Shown here: positions 15,528 through 24,612 of the stretch, one piece after another
Numbering within the stretch: position 1 is the first letter of the stretch
How the letters are laid out: every line of letters begins with the position of its first letter
Made by a program: the position numbers and the translations under genes
Source: Mucilaginibacter sp.
Lineage (GTDB): Bacteria > Bacteroidota > Bacteroidia > Sphingobacteriales > Sphingobacteriaceae
Reading direction: 5' to 3'
Assembly: GCF_028288225.1 (NCBI RefSeq)
Contig: NZ_JAQBOC010000007.1
Location: 62,001 to 126,000 of the forward strand
DNA: 64,000 bases
The notes under the pieces: generated by a model
What the model was told of the DNA's origin: nothing
Databases searched by the model: none
What the model saw: only the letters and a program-made list of their open reading frames with translations

Positions 15528-16574
15528 ATGCAGGATCTGCCACTTAACGGACTTGGGTTCTTTTTTGATGATAACCCTAACCCAATGTGGGTTTATGAAA
15601 TATCATCTTTACGGATATTAAAGGTAAATAAAGCGGCTACTGCCAGCTATGGCTACACTGATGAGGAGTTTTTAGCCCTTACCATCCGTGATTTACGCGA
15701 ATCCACTGAATTTAAAGTTCTTGATGATTACCTTGGCCAAAAGAACATCAGCGACTTAAAAGGGATTGCTCATGCAGGTATTTGGAAACATAGAAGCAAA
15801 AATGGCAGCCTTATTTACGCTGAAATTAACAGTCACGATATAACGTTTAACCATCTTGCCTGCCGCATTGTAGTTGCTGCCGATGTAAGCGAAAAAATAC
15901 GATACCAGGAAGAGGCTAAACTTAGGGAGCAGGAACTGGTTTGGATCAAAAACAGCCTTGAAGCGCTGATAAATAATACTGAGGATCAGATCTGGTCGGT
16001 TGATAAAGAAATCCGTTATGTTTACATGAACCAGGCTTACCGCAATAAAATTGCTCAATTAACTGGTGTTGAACCCAAAGCAGGTGATTATTCATACCAA
16101 CATACCGGCTACAATAACGAGATAATTAATACGTGGACCAACTATTACAGCCGGGCGCTTAAAGGCGAAATATATTCTATTATAAATGAAAGCGTTGATC
16201 CTGATACACAAGATCTGTTATCATTCGAAATAAGCTTTAATCCCATTTATAACGAAAAAGGCGAAATTACCGGCATAGGATGCTTTGCCCGTAATATTAC
16301 CCAACGGCTTAAAAGCGAAAAAGCTATTATTGATCAAAACGAGCGCCTGCGCCATATTGCTTCACTAACATCGCACGAGCTGCGCCGCCCGGTGGCGAGT
16401 ATGCTGGGATTAATCGCCATAATGGACAGGGTGAATTTCTTTAACCCGGATAACAAAGAAATTATTGAACACCTGTTAACCGTAGGCAATGAAATTGATG
16501 AGGTGATCCGCTTAATAGTTGATAAAACCTTTATCAATCATGATAATTCGCCTGATAAATACCAGGCGCCATGA
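15528..16574 (+). CDS. Double-PAS protein with a HisKA-like segment but no ATPase domain
   Basis: A 348-residue soluble signalling protein. PAS 1 covers residues 8-125 (NPMWVYEISSLRILKVN, IRDLRE), PAS 2 about 140-262 (ALINNTEDQIWSVDKEIRYVYMN, GCFARNITQR). Residues 270-335 hold a HisKA-like helix pair with the phosphoacceptor box SLTSHELRRPVASMLGLI (His283). The protein then ends; there is no N, G1 or G2 box, so it cannot bind ATP as a kinase would. It may dimerise, accept phosphate from another kinase, or be a truncated kinase; the downstream 180 bases show no ATPase remnant. It is transcribed alone, convergent with pfkA. Confidence 0.8.
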   Translation: MQDLPLNGLGFFFDDNPNPMWVYEISSLRILKVNKAATASYGYTDEEFLALTIRDLRESTEFKVLDDYLGQKNISDLKGIAHAGIWKHRSKNGSLIYAEINSHDITFNHLACRIVVAADVSEKIRYQEEAKLREQELVWIKNSLEALINNTEDQIWSVDKEIRYVYMNQAYRNKIAQLTGVEPKAGDYSYQHTGYNNEIINTWTNYYSRALKGEIYSIINESVDPDTQDLLSFEISFNPIYNEKGEITGIGCFARNITQRLKSEKAIIDQNERLRHIASLTSHELRRPVASMLGLIAIMDRVNFFNPDNKEIIEHLLTVGNEIDEVIRLIVDKTFINHDNSPDKYQAP

Positions 16575-16711
16575 TTGGGCATAAACAAATATTAAATACC
16601 AATTAATATGTTATTGGGGTGATTAGAATCCCAAATTAGTATGTTTATTTGGGATTTCAAAATAACGAGCCGCATTTTTTGAACTCAATATAAACTGGCG
16701 ACAAATAAAAA

Positions 16712-16728
16712 AGGCCGGATCCCGGCCT
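16712..16728 (-). terminator. Intrinsic terminator after pfkA
   Basis: AGGCCGG / CCGGCCT with a three-base loop; on the minus strand it is followed by TTTTTTATTTG. It lies 28 bases past the pfkA stop. Confidence 0.85.
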
Positions 16729-16755
16729 CAATATTATTTACCAATAAGTTACTAA

Positions 16756-17733
16756 CTATATTGCCAATATCTCTACGATCTTTAAAAAGTCGGGGTTAAT
16801 TTCGGCAATGTGTTTGGTGGCGTGTTCAAACGGGGTATAGGCAATCTCATTGTGGATCAGCCCTACCATTTCGTTACGGTGGCCGGCCATTAAAGCTTCA
16901 ACTGCAGCAACACCAACCCGGCTCGCCAGCACGCGGTCCATACATGAGGGCCTTCCGCCACGCTGAATGTGACCCAATACCGATACCCGGGTATCATAAT
17001 TAGGGAATTTTTCTTTTATCTGCCGTCCTACTTCAAAAGCGTCACCTGCTTCACCGTTTTCGGCAAGCATAATTATTTTTGATGTTTTGTCTTTACGGCC
17101 TTTTTCCAGTTTATCAAATACTGCGTTAATGTCGGTTGGGCTTTCGGGGATCAATATAGTTTCGGCACCGGCAGCAATGCCCGTGCGCAAAGCTATTAAA
17201 CCAGAGTCGCGCCCCATCACTTCAACAATAAATAACCTGTCGTGCGATTCTGCCGTATCTCTTATTTTATCAACGGCATCAATTACGGTATTAATTGCGG
17301 TATCATATCCGATAGTAAAATCAGTGCCACAAAGATCGTTGTCGATGGTTCCGGGAAGGCCAACAACCGGGATGTCGAATTCTTCACTAAAAGCCCTTGC
17401 ACCTCTAAAGGTTCCGTCGCCGCCTATGGCCACCAGGGCATCAACATTATGCTTTTTTAACTGATCATACCCCATTTTGCGGCCTTCGGCGGTTCTGAAC
17501 TGCTCGCTGCGCGCCGTTTTCAGGATAGTACCGCCGCGCTGAATGATATTTGAAACGGATTTACGGTCCATCGGGAACATATCACCTTTTATCATACCAT
17601 CATAGCCACGGCGAATGCCTGTTACTTCAATACCATAATAAATAGCTGATCGCACTACCGCCCGTATGGCAGCATTCATCCCCGGCGAATCCCCGCCTGA
17701 TGTAAGAAGTCCTATATTTTTTATTTGCGTCAT
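16756..17733 (-). CDS. pfkA: ATP-dependent 6-phosphofructokinase
   Basis: Catalyses the committed step of glycolysis, fructose 6-phosphate to fructose 1,6-bisphosphate. The 325-residue length is normal. Visible motifs: LLTSGGDSPGMNAAIRAVVR (ATP site), RRGYDGMIKG, GGTILKTARSEQF, GGDGTFRGA, and PGTIDNDLCGTDFTIGYDTA with the catalytic Asp, then VEVMGRDSGLIAL, LGHIQRGGRPSCMDR. The GGDGT form indicates ATP rather than pyrophosphate as donor. It has its own terminator and a word-repeat hairpin lies behind its start. Confidence 0.96.
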   Translation of the reverse strand: MTQIKNIGLLTSGGDSPGMNAAIRAVVRSAIYYGIEVTGIRRGYDGMIKGDMFPMDRKSVSNIIQRGGTILKTARSEQFRTAEGRKMGYDQLKKHNVDALVAIGGDGTFRGARAFSEEFDIPVVGLPGTIDNDLCGTDFTIGYDTAINTVIDAVDKIRDTAESHDRLFIVEVMGRDSGLIALRTGIAAGAETILIPESPTDINAVFDKLEKGRKDKTSKIIMLAENGEAGDAFEVGRQIKEKFPNYDTRVSVLGHIQRGGRPSCMDRVLASRVGVAAVEALMAGHRNEMVGLIHNEIAYTPFEHATKHIAEINPDFLKIVEILAI

Positions 17734-17883
17734 TTTTATGAATTGGCGCTGTTTCGCTCTGTAAAAAGTATCTGAATTAATGCTTTTATTAAGATAGAAC
17801 GGTAAAAAACCGTTCCTCTTTTAAAAGTTCCGCGAATTTACACTTTTTTTTCGTGAGAGCCGAGCGTTTTTGTAAAACGGGAG

Positions 17884-18010
17884 ATGGGGAGAGAAGAATC
17901 AAGAGATTAAGATACAAGAATCAAGAGTCAGGATACAAGAGTTAAAGATAGAAAACAATACAGTAAACAAATTACTGGCGCTCTCTTGATTCTTGTATCC
18001 TGACTCTTTT
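17884..18010. repeat. Word-repeat hairpin between pfkA and dsbD
   Basis: GATACAAGAATCAAGAG (about 17910) and CTCTTGATTCTTGTATC (about 17982) are perfect complements; the left side repeats the word a second time (ATCAAGAG, GAATCAAGAGTCAGG). This is the clearest member of the TTGATTC/TTGACTC hairpin group in the window. Confidence 0.65.
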
Positions 18011-18018
18011 CTATTTTC

Positions 18019-19737
18019 CTATTTTTGGTTTTTAAAAGCCGCTATACCGCTATCTAAATAGGCAATAAAACCAGGAATATCAAATATAGCACCCTGCGGC
18101 GGTACAAGGGCTTCGCCATTTTCATTTACCATTACATAGTAAGGTTGAGCGTTTGAGTTATATTTGGTTATTTCCAGGTCAAGCCATTTACCGCCTAATG
18201 TATTTATCGTTTTTCCGTTATAGGACGATTTTGTTTGCTCTGAAGCAGGAATTTCCGTTTTATCATCAATAACCAACTGCAGCATTACAAAATCATTTTG
18301 AAGGCGTTTTAAAACTTCAGGATTTGGCATCACATTCGATTCCATTTTTCGGCAGTTAACACAATTCCAGCCGGTAAAATCGATAAGTACTGGTTTGTGC
18401 AGCTCCTTAGCTACCGCAATGGCCTGGTCATAATCATACCATTCATCAATGCCTTTTACTTTCGGCATCCGCCTAAAGATCTCTTCGTATTTTTTTATTT
18501 TTATGGATGATTTATTAACGGCGGCAGCGGCAGTACCTGATCCCAGTCCAGATGAAAGGTCAAAATCCTGTGTGCTCAGCGGAGGCAGGAAAGCGCTGAT
18601 GGATTTTAGCGGTGCTCCCCACAAACCGGGGATCATATAAACAACAAAGGCAAAAACAATGATAGATATAAAAGTACGCGGAACTGAAAGGTGCGTAACC
18701 TCACTATCATGTGAAAACTTGATTTTGCCAATCAAATATAAGCCCATTAAAATGCCAATTGCTATCCATAATGATAAAAACACTTCCCGGTCAAACCAGT
18801 CCCAATGATAGGCAAGGTCAACGTTTGATAAAAATTTAAGCGCAAATGCAATTTCTATAAATCCTAATATCACCTTCACGCTGTTAAGCCAGCCACCTGA
18901 TTTTGGCAGGCTTTTTAATGCTGATGGGAACAAGGCAAACAATGTAAAAGGCAATGCAAGCGCTAATGAAAAGCCAAACATACCAACCGCAGGGCCAAGC
19001 CGCTCACCTTTGGTAGCTGCCTCAACAAGCACCGAACCTATTATAGGACCGGTACATGAAAAGGACACCACCACCAGGGTTGATGCCATAAAGAAGATGC
19101 CTGCAAGGCCACCTTTATCAGAGTTTTCATCAAGCTTATTAGCTAATGAGCTGGGAAGCGTAATTTCAAATGCCCCTAAAAACGAGATACCGAACACTAT
19201 CAGCAATAAAAAGAAAAAGAAGTTAAATATGCCATTGGTAGCCAATGCGTTTAAAGCCGATGGCCCGAATAACAAGGTTATAATAAAGCCAAGGGAAACA
19301 TAAATTACAATTATTGAAAGGCCATAAAGCAATGACTGCAATATTGCCTTACTGCGGCTGCCGCCCCGTTTTGTAAAAAAACTAACCGTTAAGGGCAACA
19401 TAGGGTAAATACAAGGCATTAAAAATGCGGCAAAGCCGCCTAAAAAGCCGGCAATAAAGATCTGCCACAATGTTTTCGGTATTTCTCTACTGCTTTTAGC
19501 TGCATTTTTTGAACCTGGCTGCACCTTTGCAACTTGTTGCTGTTTCTTTTTGGCGGCCGCTGCGCTATCCGCCGCCGTAGGGATATCAGTAAACTGAACG
19601 TCGCTTGTTGATACTGCGGTGTCAGCTTTTTTGTTTTGCAGCGCTTTAACCGGATTTAATCCTGCTATAAAAATTGCAATAACTGTAAATAATAAAAACA
19701 ATCCGCTTTTTGCAGAACGGCCTTTGAATGATTTCAT
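18019..19737 (-). CDS. dsbD: Thiol:disulfide interchange protein DsbD, membrane and thioredoxin domains
   Basis: Carries reducing power from cytoplasmic thioredoxin across the inner membrane. The 572-residue protein begins with a hydrophobic segment and a Lys/Ala/Ser linker, then an eight-helix DsbD/CcdA core from about residue 95 (GGFAAFLMPCIYPMLPL with the first redox Cys; SFSCTGPIIGSVLVEAA with the second), and a C-terminal thioredoxin-like domain with GWNCVNCRKME (CxxC). The N-terminal nDsbD domain that E. coli carries in the same chain is absent and is encoded by the gene just upstream (19753-20205). ATG 19737 is taken as start; a TTG at 19752 is the alternative. Confidence 0.92.
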   Translation of the reverse strand: MKSFKGRSAKSGLFLLFTVIAIFIAGLNPVKALQNKKADTAVSTSDVQFTDIPTAADSAAAAKKKQQQVAKVQPGSKNAAKSSREIPKTLWQIFIAGFLGGFAAFLMPCIYPMLPLTVSFFTKRGGSRSKAILQSLLYGLSIIVIYVSLGFIITLLFGPSALNALATNGIFNFFFFLLLIVFGISFLGAFEITLPSSLANKLDENSDKGGLAGIFFMASTLVVVSFSCTGPIIGSVLVEAATKGERLGPAVGMFGFSLALALPFTLFALFPSALKSLPKSGGWLNSVKVILGFIEIAFALKFLSNVDLAYHWDWFDREVFLSLWIAIGILMGLYLIGKIKFSHDSEVTHLSVPRTFISIIVFAFVVYMIPGLWGAPLKSISAFLPPLSTQDFDLSSGLGSGTAAAAVNKSSIKIKKYEEIFRRMPKVKGIDEWYDYDQAIAVAKELHKPVLIDFTGWNCVNCRKMESNVMPNPEVLKRLQNDFVMLQLVIDDKTEIPASEQTKSSYNGKTINTLGGKWLDLEITKYNSNAQPYYVMVNENGEALVPPQGAIFDIPGFIAYLDSGIAAFKNQK

Positions 19738-19752
19738 TTTCTGTTTCCGCAA

Positions 19753-20205
19753 TTATTTACCTAATGGAATTGTAAAATCAACATCTTCCGGCGGAAGGCA
19801 TTTTTGGTCGTTACAGGTCATGTATTCCAATTGGCCCTTAACAGTTGCTGCATTTGCTGATTTCAGCTTTATTTTTTGCTGAAACACTACTGATTTTTCA
19901 AAATAGGTAACGTCCATTTTAAACGTGGACTCATATTTTTTGATTGGAGTTGGCTGTATAGGCTTGCCAACCAGGCTATATTCTTTTGAAGGGGCAAAAG
20001 TAAACGAGGTTTTTATAGGGCCGCCATCTTTTACGTCAAGTCCGTAAATATGCCATTTATCATCAATTGTAGCTTTTAAAAACACCACAGCTTCAGTAGG
20101 GCTTATTCTTTTAGCCGCATACGACCATTTTACGTGCGATTCGATCTGGGCCTTAGCGCCAAAGCTTAAGGCCAATGCAATTACTGCTAACAAAATTCTT
20201 TTCAT
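19753..20205 (-). CDS. Periplasmic DsbD N-terminal-domain protein (nDsbD-like)
   Basis: A 150-residue exported protein with signal peptide (residues 1-19, cleavage after AKA). The body is an immunoglobulin-like domain, HVKWSYAAKRISPTEAVVFLKATI, with WHIYGLDV and the redox pair in EYMTCNDQKCLPPEDVDFTIP. The two cysteines spaced CxxxxC before LPPE correspond to the active pair of the E. coli nDsbD domain, which receives electrons from the membrane domain and passes them to periplasmic substrates. The gene lies immediately before dsbD, so a function that is one polypeptide in proteobacteria is split over two here. Confidence 0.82.
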   Translation of the reverse strand: MKRILLAVIALALSFGAKAQIESHVKWSYAAKRISPTEAVVFLKATIDDKWHIYGLDVKDGGPIKTSFTFAPSKEYSLVGKPIQPTPIKKYESTFKMDVTYFEKSVVFQQKIKLKSANAATVKGQLEYMTCNDQKCLPPEDVDFTIPLGK

Positions 20206-20307
20206 TCCATTTATAGTATTAGTACGTTTCTATTTTATTCAACAATGCCTGCTAAGGTAACAGGGAATATTGTTTTCTTTATGAAGCTGAATGTAAAAAA
20301 TGTTAAA

Positions 20308-21090
20308 TTATTGAGCCCCATTAGTTAAAAACTCAATTTCCTTCAGGCTAAACTCTAATTCTTCGCCCTTATTATTTTTAACAAGCAATATGCCGTTGTC
20401 CTTTACATTTTCAATCACACCATTAAACATTCCTTCTTTCGACCTGAATGTTTTATTTTCGTTTAACCAGTATAGTCGTTTTAAATAAGATTCCCTTACA
20501 AAAGAAATTTTTCCGGCCTTTAAATTCAAATAGTATGCCTCAATGTGGCGACAAATGTCGGATAATAAACCATTTAAATCATAATCCTGGTGTAAGATTT
20601 GCTTCAAAGAAATGGCATTTGGCAGGTGAGCCGGGAAATTTTCCTGATTTATATTTAGGCCAATGCCAACAATGGCGTTTTTTATTTGTCCGCCCTGTAT
20701 CATATTTTCAATTAACATGCCGCCAAGTTTATAGTCGGCGTAATAGATATCATTGGGCCATTTTATTTTTAATTTATCGCCGAGCAGTGGCATTAAAGCA
20801 TCAAAAACACCTAAACTTACAGCGCGTACAAGGTCAAACTGATCAGTAATTGGTAAAAAAGCGGGTTTTAATAAAATGCTGAATGTTAAATTTTTACCCG
20901 GCTCGGCATGCCATCCGTTCTGTTGCTGTCCTCTGCCTGCATACTGGTTTTCTGCCATAATGACTGTTCCTTCAATCAATGGCTTGGAATTTGACACTAA
21001 TTCTTTAAGAAAATTGTTTGTTGAGTCAACTTGTTTAATTGTTATAAAATTTTGTCCAACAAATAACCCCGAAAATATGTTATTTTGCAA
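20308..21090 (-). CDS. birA: Biotin--[acetyl-CoA-carboxylase] ligase
   Basis: Attaches biotin to the carrier lysine of biotin-dependent carboxylases. The 260-residue protein lacks the N-terminal DNA-binding domain of E. coli BirA (class I enzyme) and begins directly with the catalytic domain: QVDSTNNFLKEL, AENQYAGRGQQQNGWHAEPGKNLTFSILLKP (the GRGxxxxxW biotinyl-AMP loop), KWPNDIYYADYKLGGMLIE, and GIGLNINQ. The start is TTG at 21090 (MQNNIFSGLFVGQ), as no in-frame ATG precedes the domain. It is divergent from rsfS. Confidence 0.93.
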   Translation of the reverse strand: MQNNIFSGLFVGQNFITIKQVDSTNNFLKELVSNSKPLIEGTVIMAENQYAGRGQQQNGWHAEPGKNLTFSILLKPAFLPITDQFDLVRAVSLGVFDALMPLLGDKLKIKWPNDIYYADYKLGGMLIENMIQGGQIKNAIVGIGLNINQENFPAHLPNAISLKQILHQDYDLNGLLSDICRHIEAYYLNLKAGKISFVRESYLKRLYWLNENKTFRSKEGMFNGVIENVKDNGILLVKNNKGEELEFSLKEIEFLTNGAQ

Positions 21091-21137
21091 AGTATAATAA
21101 TTTAAAATACTAAATCGTTCAAAACTAATTCTTTTTG

Positions 21138-21512
21138 ATGGTAAAAAACAAAGCGTTAAGTGAATCTGCTTATATTTCTGAGTTAGCCATACACGGCATC
21201 CAGGAAAAAAAAGGAAATGATATTATCAGGTTAGACCTTCGTAATATATTTAGTTCGGTGGCTGATTATTTTGTGATATGCCATGCCGATTCAACCACAC
21301 AGGTAAAAGCCATAGCAAATAGTATAGAAGAGGAAATTTTTAAAGCCACGCAACAGGAACCCTGGCGAAAGGAAGGGCTTCAATATGGCGAATGGATACT
21401 GCTGGATTATGTAGATGTAGTCGTTCACGTTTTCAGGACCGATAAACGGGAATATTATGGCATGGAAGATCTGTGGGGCGATGCTGAAATTAAAATGTAT
21501 AAAAGCGCTTAA
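21138..21512 (+). CDS. rsfS: Ribosomal silencing factor RsfS
   Basis: A 124-residue Iojap-family protein that binds ribosomal protein uL14 and blocks subunit joining under poor nutrition. The core ALSESAYISELAIHGIQEKKGNDIIRLDLRNI, the ...SVADYFVICHADSTTQVKAIANSIEEE helix and the ending GEWILLDYVDVVVHVFRTDKREYYGMEDLWGDAE are typical. ATG 21138 is chosen over a TTG three bases upstream. It precedes ftsH by 89 bases, a conserved order in the phylum. Confidence 0.93.
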   Translation: MVKNKALSESAYISELAIHGIQEKKGNDIIRLDLRNIFSSVADYFVICHADSTTQVKAIANSIEEEIFKATQQEPWRKEGLQYGEWILLDYVDVVVHVFRTDKREYYGMEDLWGDAEIKMYKSA

Positions 21513-21580
21513 GCATCCGCAACAATTGCGTTTAAATACGCGTCATCACATCATACCATAAAATATTAAATTAAAGATTG

Positions 21581-21588
21581 TAAGTTTG
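21581..21588 (+). promoter_or_regulatory. Possible -7 element before ftsH
   Basis: TAAGTTTG matches TAnnTTTG and ends 13 bases before the ftsH ATG, leaving a very short leader. It would let ftsH be transcribed apart from rsfS. Confidence 0.35.
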
Positions 21589-21601
21589 AGTTTGTAAAGA
21601 A

Positions 21602-23722
21602 ATGAAAGATAATAAATTGGAAAATCCAAAACCGATCCGGAAAATACCGAATAAAAAAATCACTCCAAAACCACCAAAACCAAACATTATGTGGTTTTAT
21701 GCCATTATTGTGGTGGTATTGCTGGTTGTAGCTACGTTATTAAATACTACTACTTCAAATCCCATACCCTTTCAAAAGTTTGGTGAAATGCTTAAGCAGC
21801 ATGATGTAGAAAAAGTTGTGGCCTACCGCAGCGGCGATCTTTTTGTAGCCGAGGTGTATATTAAAAAAGAAAGCTTAAATAAGCCGGAATATGCCGATGC
21901 CAAAAAAGAAACCCGCCCACTAAGCATGGGTAATGCCGAAGGCCCTCAATACACCTTTTCGGATGCTACTTACGAGGGGATAAAGCAGTCCATAAACAAT
22001 GCCGAAAAGGACTTTGGTTTTACAGAAGACCAGAAAATTCCCGTTAGTATTGAACCAGGGCATGAGAGCCTTTTATCAAACTGGTTTGTACAATGTATAA
22101 TAATGGCTGTATTGCTGGTAGCAGTGTGGTTATTTATTATGCGCCGCATGAGTGGCGGTGCCGGTGGCGGCCCGGGCGGGCAGATCTTTAACATAGGTAA
22201 ATCAAAAGCTACCTTGTTTGATAAAGAGGCCCAGGTATCGGTAACATTTAATGATGTGGCCGGTTTGGAAGAAGCAAAACAGGAAGTAATGGAAATTGTG
22301 GATTTTCTTAAAAATCCCAAAAAATATACTAACCTGGGTGGTAAGATCCCTAAAGGTGCCTTATTAATAGGTGCGCCGGGTACAGGTAAAACCTTGCTGG
22401 CTAAAGCAGTTGCCGGCGAGGCGCAGGTGCCTTTCTTCTCCTTATCAGGATCAGACTTTGTTGAAATGTTTGTTGGTGTGGGTGCTTCACGTGTTCGTGA
22501 CCTTTTCCGCCAGGCGAAAGACAAAGCCCCATGTATTATATTTATTGACGAAATTGATGCTATTGGCCGTGCCCGTGGTAAAAACAATATTGTTGGCGGT
22601 AATGATGAGCGCGAAAACACATTAAACCAATTATTGGTTGAAATGGATGGCTTCGGTACCGATTCAGGCATTATCATCCTTGCTGCAACCAACCGTCCTG
22701 ATGTATTGGATTCGGCTTTATTACGCCCGGGAAGGTTTGACAGGCAAGTATCAATTGATAAACCCGATTTGATCGGTCGCGAGCAGATCTTTAAGGTTCA
22801 CTTAAAACCGGTTAAGCTTGCCGAAGGCGTTGATGCTAAAAAATTATCAGCACAAACACCAGGCTTTGCAGGCGCCGAAATTGCCAACGTATGTAACGAA
22901 GCTGCGCTGATAGCCGCACGAAAAAATAAAGAAGCTGTTGATATGCAGGATTTCCAGGATGCCATTGACCGTGTTATTGGTGGCTTGGAGAAAAAGAACA
23001 AGATTATATCTCCCGAAGAAAAACGCATTGTTGCTTACCACGAAGCCGGGCACGCAATTGCCGGCTGGTTTTTGGAGCATGCCGATCCGCTTGTTAAAGT
23101 ATCTATTGTTCCGCGTGGTGTTGCTGCTTTGGGCTATGCCCAGTATCTGCCAAAAGAACAATTTTTATATACTACCGAGCAATTAATCGACGGGATGTGT
23201 ATGACACTGGGTGGCCGCGTGGCCGAAGATATTACATTCGGTAAGATCTCAACCGGTGCCCAAAATGACCTGGAGCGCATTACCAAGCTTGCTTATGCCA
23301 TGGTTACCATTTATGGTATGAATGCAAAAGTGGGCAATGTATCATTTAACGATACCCAGGGCGAATACCAGTTTAATAAACCATATTCAGAAAAAACGTC
23401 TGAACTGATTGATCAGGAAGTACGCCTTCAAATTGCTGAGGTTTACGAGATGACCAAAAAGCTGCTTCTTGATAAAAGAGAAGGCCTGATAAAATTAGCT
23501 GATAAGCTTTTAGAAAAAGAAATCCTTTTCCAATCAGACCTTGAAGAGATCTTGGGCAAGCGTCCGTTTGAAAACCGTACTACATATGATGAATTTGTAA
23601 ACGGACCGGAAGCTGACCAAACACCTGCAGCTAAAGCTTTGATACCAGAAGGTGTTGCCGATCATTCAGGCACTTTTGAAAGAAACCCTGAAGAAAAAGA
23701 AGCAAGCACAGGTAAGGAATAA
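21602..23722 (+). CDS. ftsH: ATP-dependent zinc metalloprotease FtsH
   Basis: Membrane-anchored AAA+ protease that degrades misfolded membrane proteins and regulatory substrates. The 706-residue protein has helices at about residues 31-48 and 162-180, the AAA domain with Walker A GAPGTGKT (257-264), Walker B CIIFIDEIDAIG, second region of homology ATNRPDVLDSALLRPGRFDRQ, and the peptidase domain with HEAGH at 480-484 and the third zinc ligand further on. The C-terminus continues with an acidic, Lys/Glu-rich tail. It follows rsfS and precedes the LUD-domain gene. Confidence 0.97.
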   Translation: MKDNKLENPKPIRKIPNKKITPKPPKPNIMWFYAIIVVVLLVVATLLNTTTSNPIPFQKFGEMLKQHDVEKVVAYRSGDLFVAEVYIKKESLNKPEYADAKKETRPLSMGNAEGPQYTFSDATYEGIKQSINNAEKDFGFTEDQKIPVSIEPGHESLLSNWFVQCIIMAVLLVAVWLFIMRRMSGGAGGGPGGQIFNIGKSKATLFDKEAQVSVTFNDVAGLEEAKQEVMEIVDFLKNPKKYTNLGGKIPKGALLIGAPGTGKTLLAKAVAGEAQVPFFSLSGSDFVEMFVGVGASRVRDLFRQAKDKAPCIIFIDEIDAIGRARGKNNIVGGNDERENTLNQLLVEMDGFGTDSGIIILAATNRPDVLDSALLRPGRFDRQVSIDKPDLIGREQIFKVHLKPVKLAEGVDAKKLSAQTPGFAGAEIANVCNEAALIAARKNKEAVDMQDFQDAIDRVIGGLEKKNKIISPEEKRIVAYHEAGHAIAGWFLEHADPLVKVSIVPRGVAALGYAQYLPKEQFLYTTEQLIDGMCMTLGGRVAEDITFGKISTGAQNDLERITKLAYAMVTIYGMNAKVGNVSFNDTQGEYQFNKPYSEKTSELIDQEVRLQIAEVYEMTKKLLLDKREGLIKLADKLLEKEILFQSDLEEILGKRPFENRTTYDEFVNGPEADQTPAAKALIPEGVADHSGTFERNPEEKEASTGKE

Positions 23723-23726
23723 TTTT

Positions 23727-23808
23727 GAAAGTCTATAGTCTTAAGCCTTGAGTCGAAAGTCATCTTTTACTCAGGACTTAAGACTTTTTACTTAAGACTC
23801 AGGACTAA
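23727..23808. repeat. Word-repeat hairpin between ftsH and the LUD gene
   Basis: AGTCTTAAGCCTTGAGT is answered by ACTCAGGACTTAAGACT and again by ACTTAAGACTCAGGACT before the next gene. It may act as an attenuator or processing hairpin within the ftsH transcript. Confidence 0.5.
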
Positions 23809-23810
23809 AA

Positions 23811-24449
23811 ATGAGGGATATAACTACACCGAGAGAAAAACTGCTTAAAAAGATCCGTAAGGCGCTTTTAGAGAAAAGGGATAATCCATATCCTAACCTT
23901 GAGGATCTGCCGCACTACCCCCCGTCTGAAGAATTAAACGAGGTGTTGTTTGCCGAACAATTTACTTCCATATCCGGGCAGTTTGTTTTTTGTGAAGACG
24001 AAGTACAATTCATTGAAAATTTACTGGAACTGGCCGAAGAACGCAAATGGCACAAGATCTATTGCTGGGAACCGGCGCTGCAGGAGATTTTAACAAAATT
24101 TGAATATCCGTTTTACAAAACCGATAAAGATTTTGAACAAGCCGATGTTGGCTTTACACTTTGCGAAGCATTAATTGCACGTAACGGCAGCATTTTACTT
24201 TCAAACGGCAATATGGCAGGCCGCCGGTTAAGCATTTATCCGCCGGTACACATTGTATTAGCCTATACCTCACAATTGGTGCTCGACCTAAAGGACGGGT
24301 TTAAGCTGATAAAAAGCAAATACGAAAACAATCTCCCATCAATGATCAGCAATGTTACAGGCCCAAGCCGTACAGCTGATATTGAGAAAACACTGGTTTT
24401 AGGCGCACATGGGCCGAAAGAGCTTTTTGTGTTTTTACTGGATGGATAA
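23811..24449 (+). CDS. LUD-domain protein (LutC/YkgG-like)
   Basis: A 212-residue protein of the lactate-utilisation (LUD) fold. The segments DVGFTLCEALIARNGSILLSNGNMAGRRLSIYPPVHIVLAYTSQLV and SNVTGPSRTADIEKTLVLGAHGPKELFVFLLD are family hallmarks. In Bacillus LutC works with the LutAB iron-sulfur proteins in lactate oxidation, but no lutAB genes are present here, and in this phylum the gene commonly follows ftsH. Its role in this setting is therefore unclear. Confidence 0.86.
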   Translation: MRDITTPREKLLKKIRKALLEKRDNPYPNLEDLPHYPPSEELNEVLFAEQFTSISGQFVFCEDEVQFIENLLELAEERKWHKIYCWEPALQEILTKFEYPFYKTDKDFEQADVGFTLCEALIARNGSILLSNGNMAGRRLSIYPPVHIVLAYTSQLVLDLKDGFKLIKSKYENNLPSMISNVTGPSRTADIEKTLVLGAHGPKELFVFLLDG

Positions 24450-24552
24450 TGAAAAGTTTTAGGGTCAACTTATTTTAGGACGAATTAGTGTAGAGACGCG
24501 ATGCTTCACGTCTTAAGCGCAAGGTACTACCCTCTATCGGCGAAAACCCCAT

Positions 24553-24587
24553 AAAAAAAGCGGGGTAACCAATAACTCCCGCTTTTT
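24553..24587. terminator. Bidirectional terminator between LUD and flavoenzyme genes
   Basis: AAAAAAAGCGGG and CCCGCTTTTT enclose a 13-base loop between convergent genes; A and T runs flank both sides. Confidence 0.85.
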
Positions 24588-24612
24588 ACAATCAGTCAGC
24601 ACCATTTTAAAT

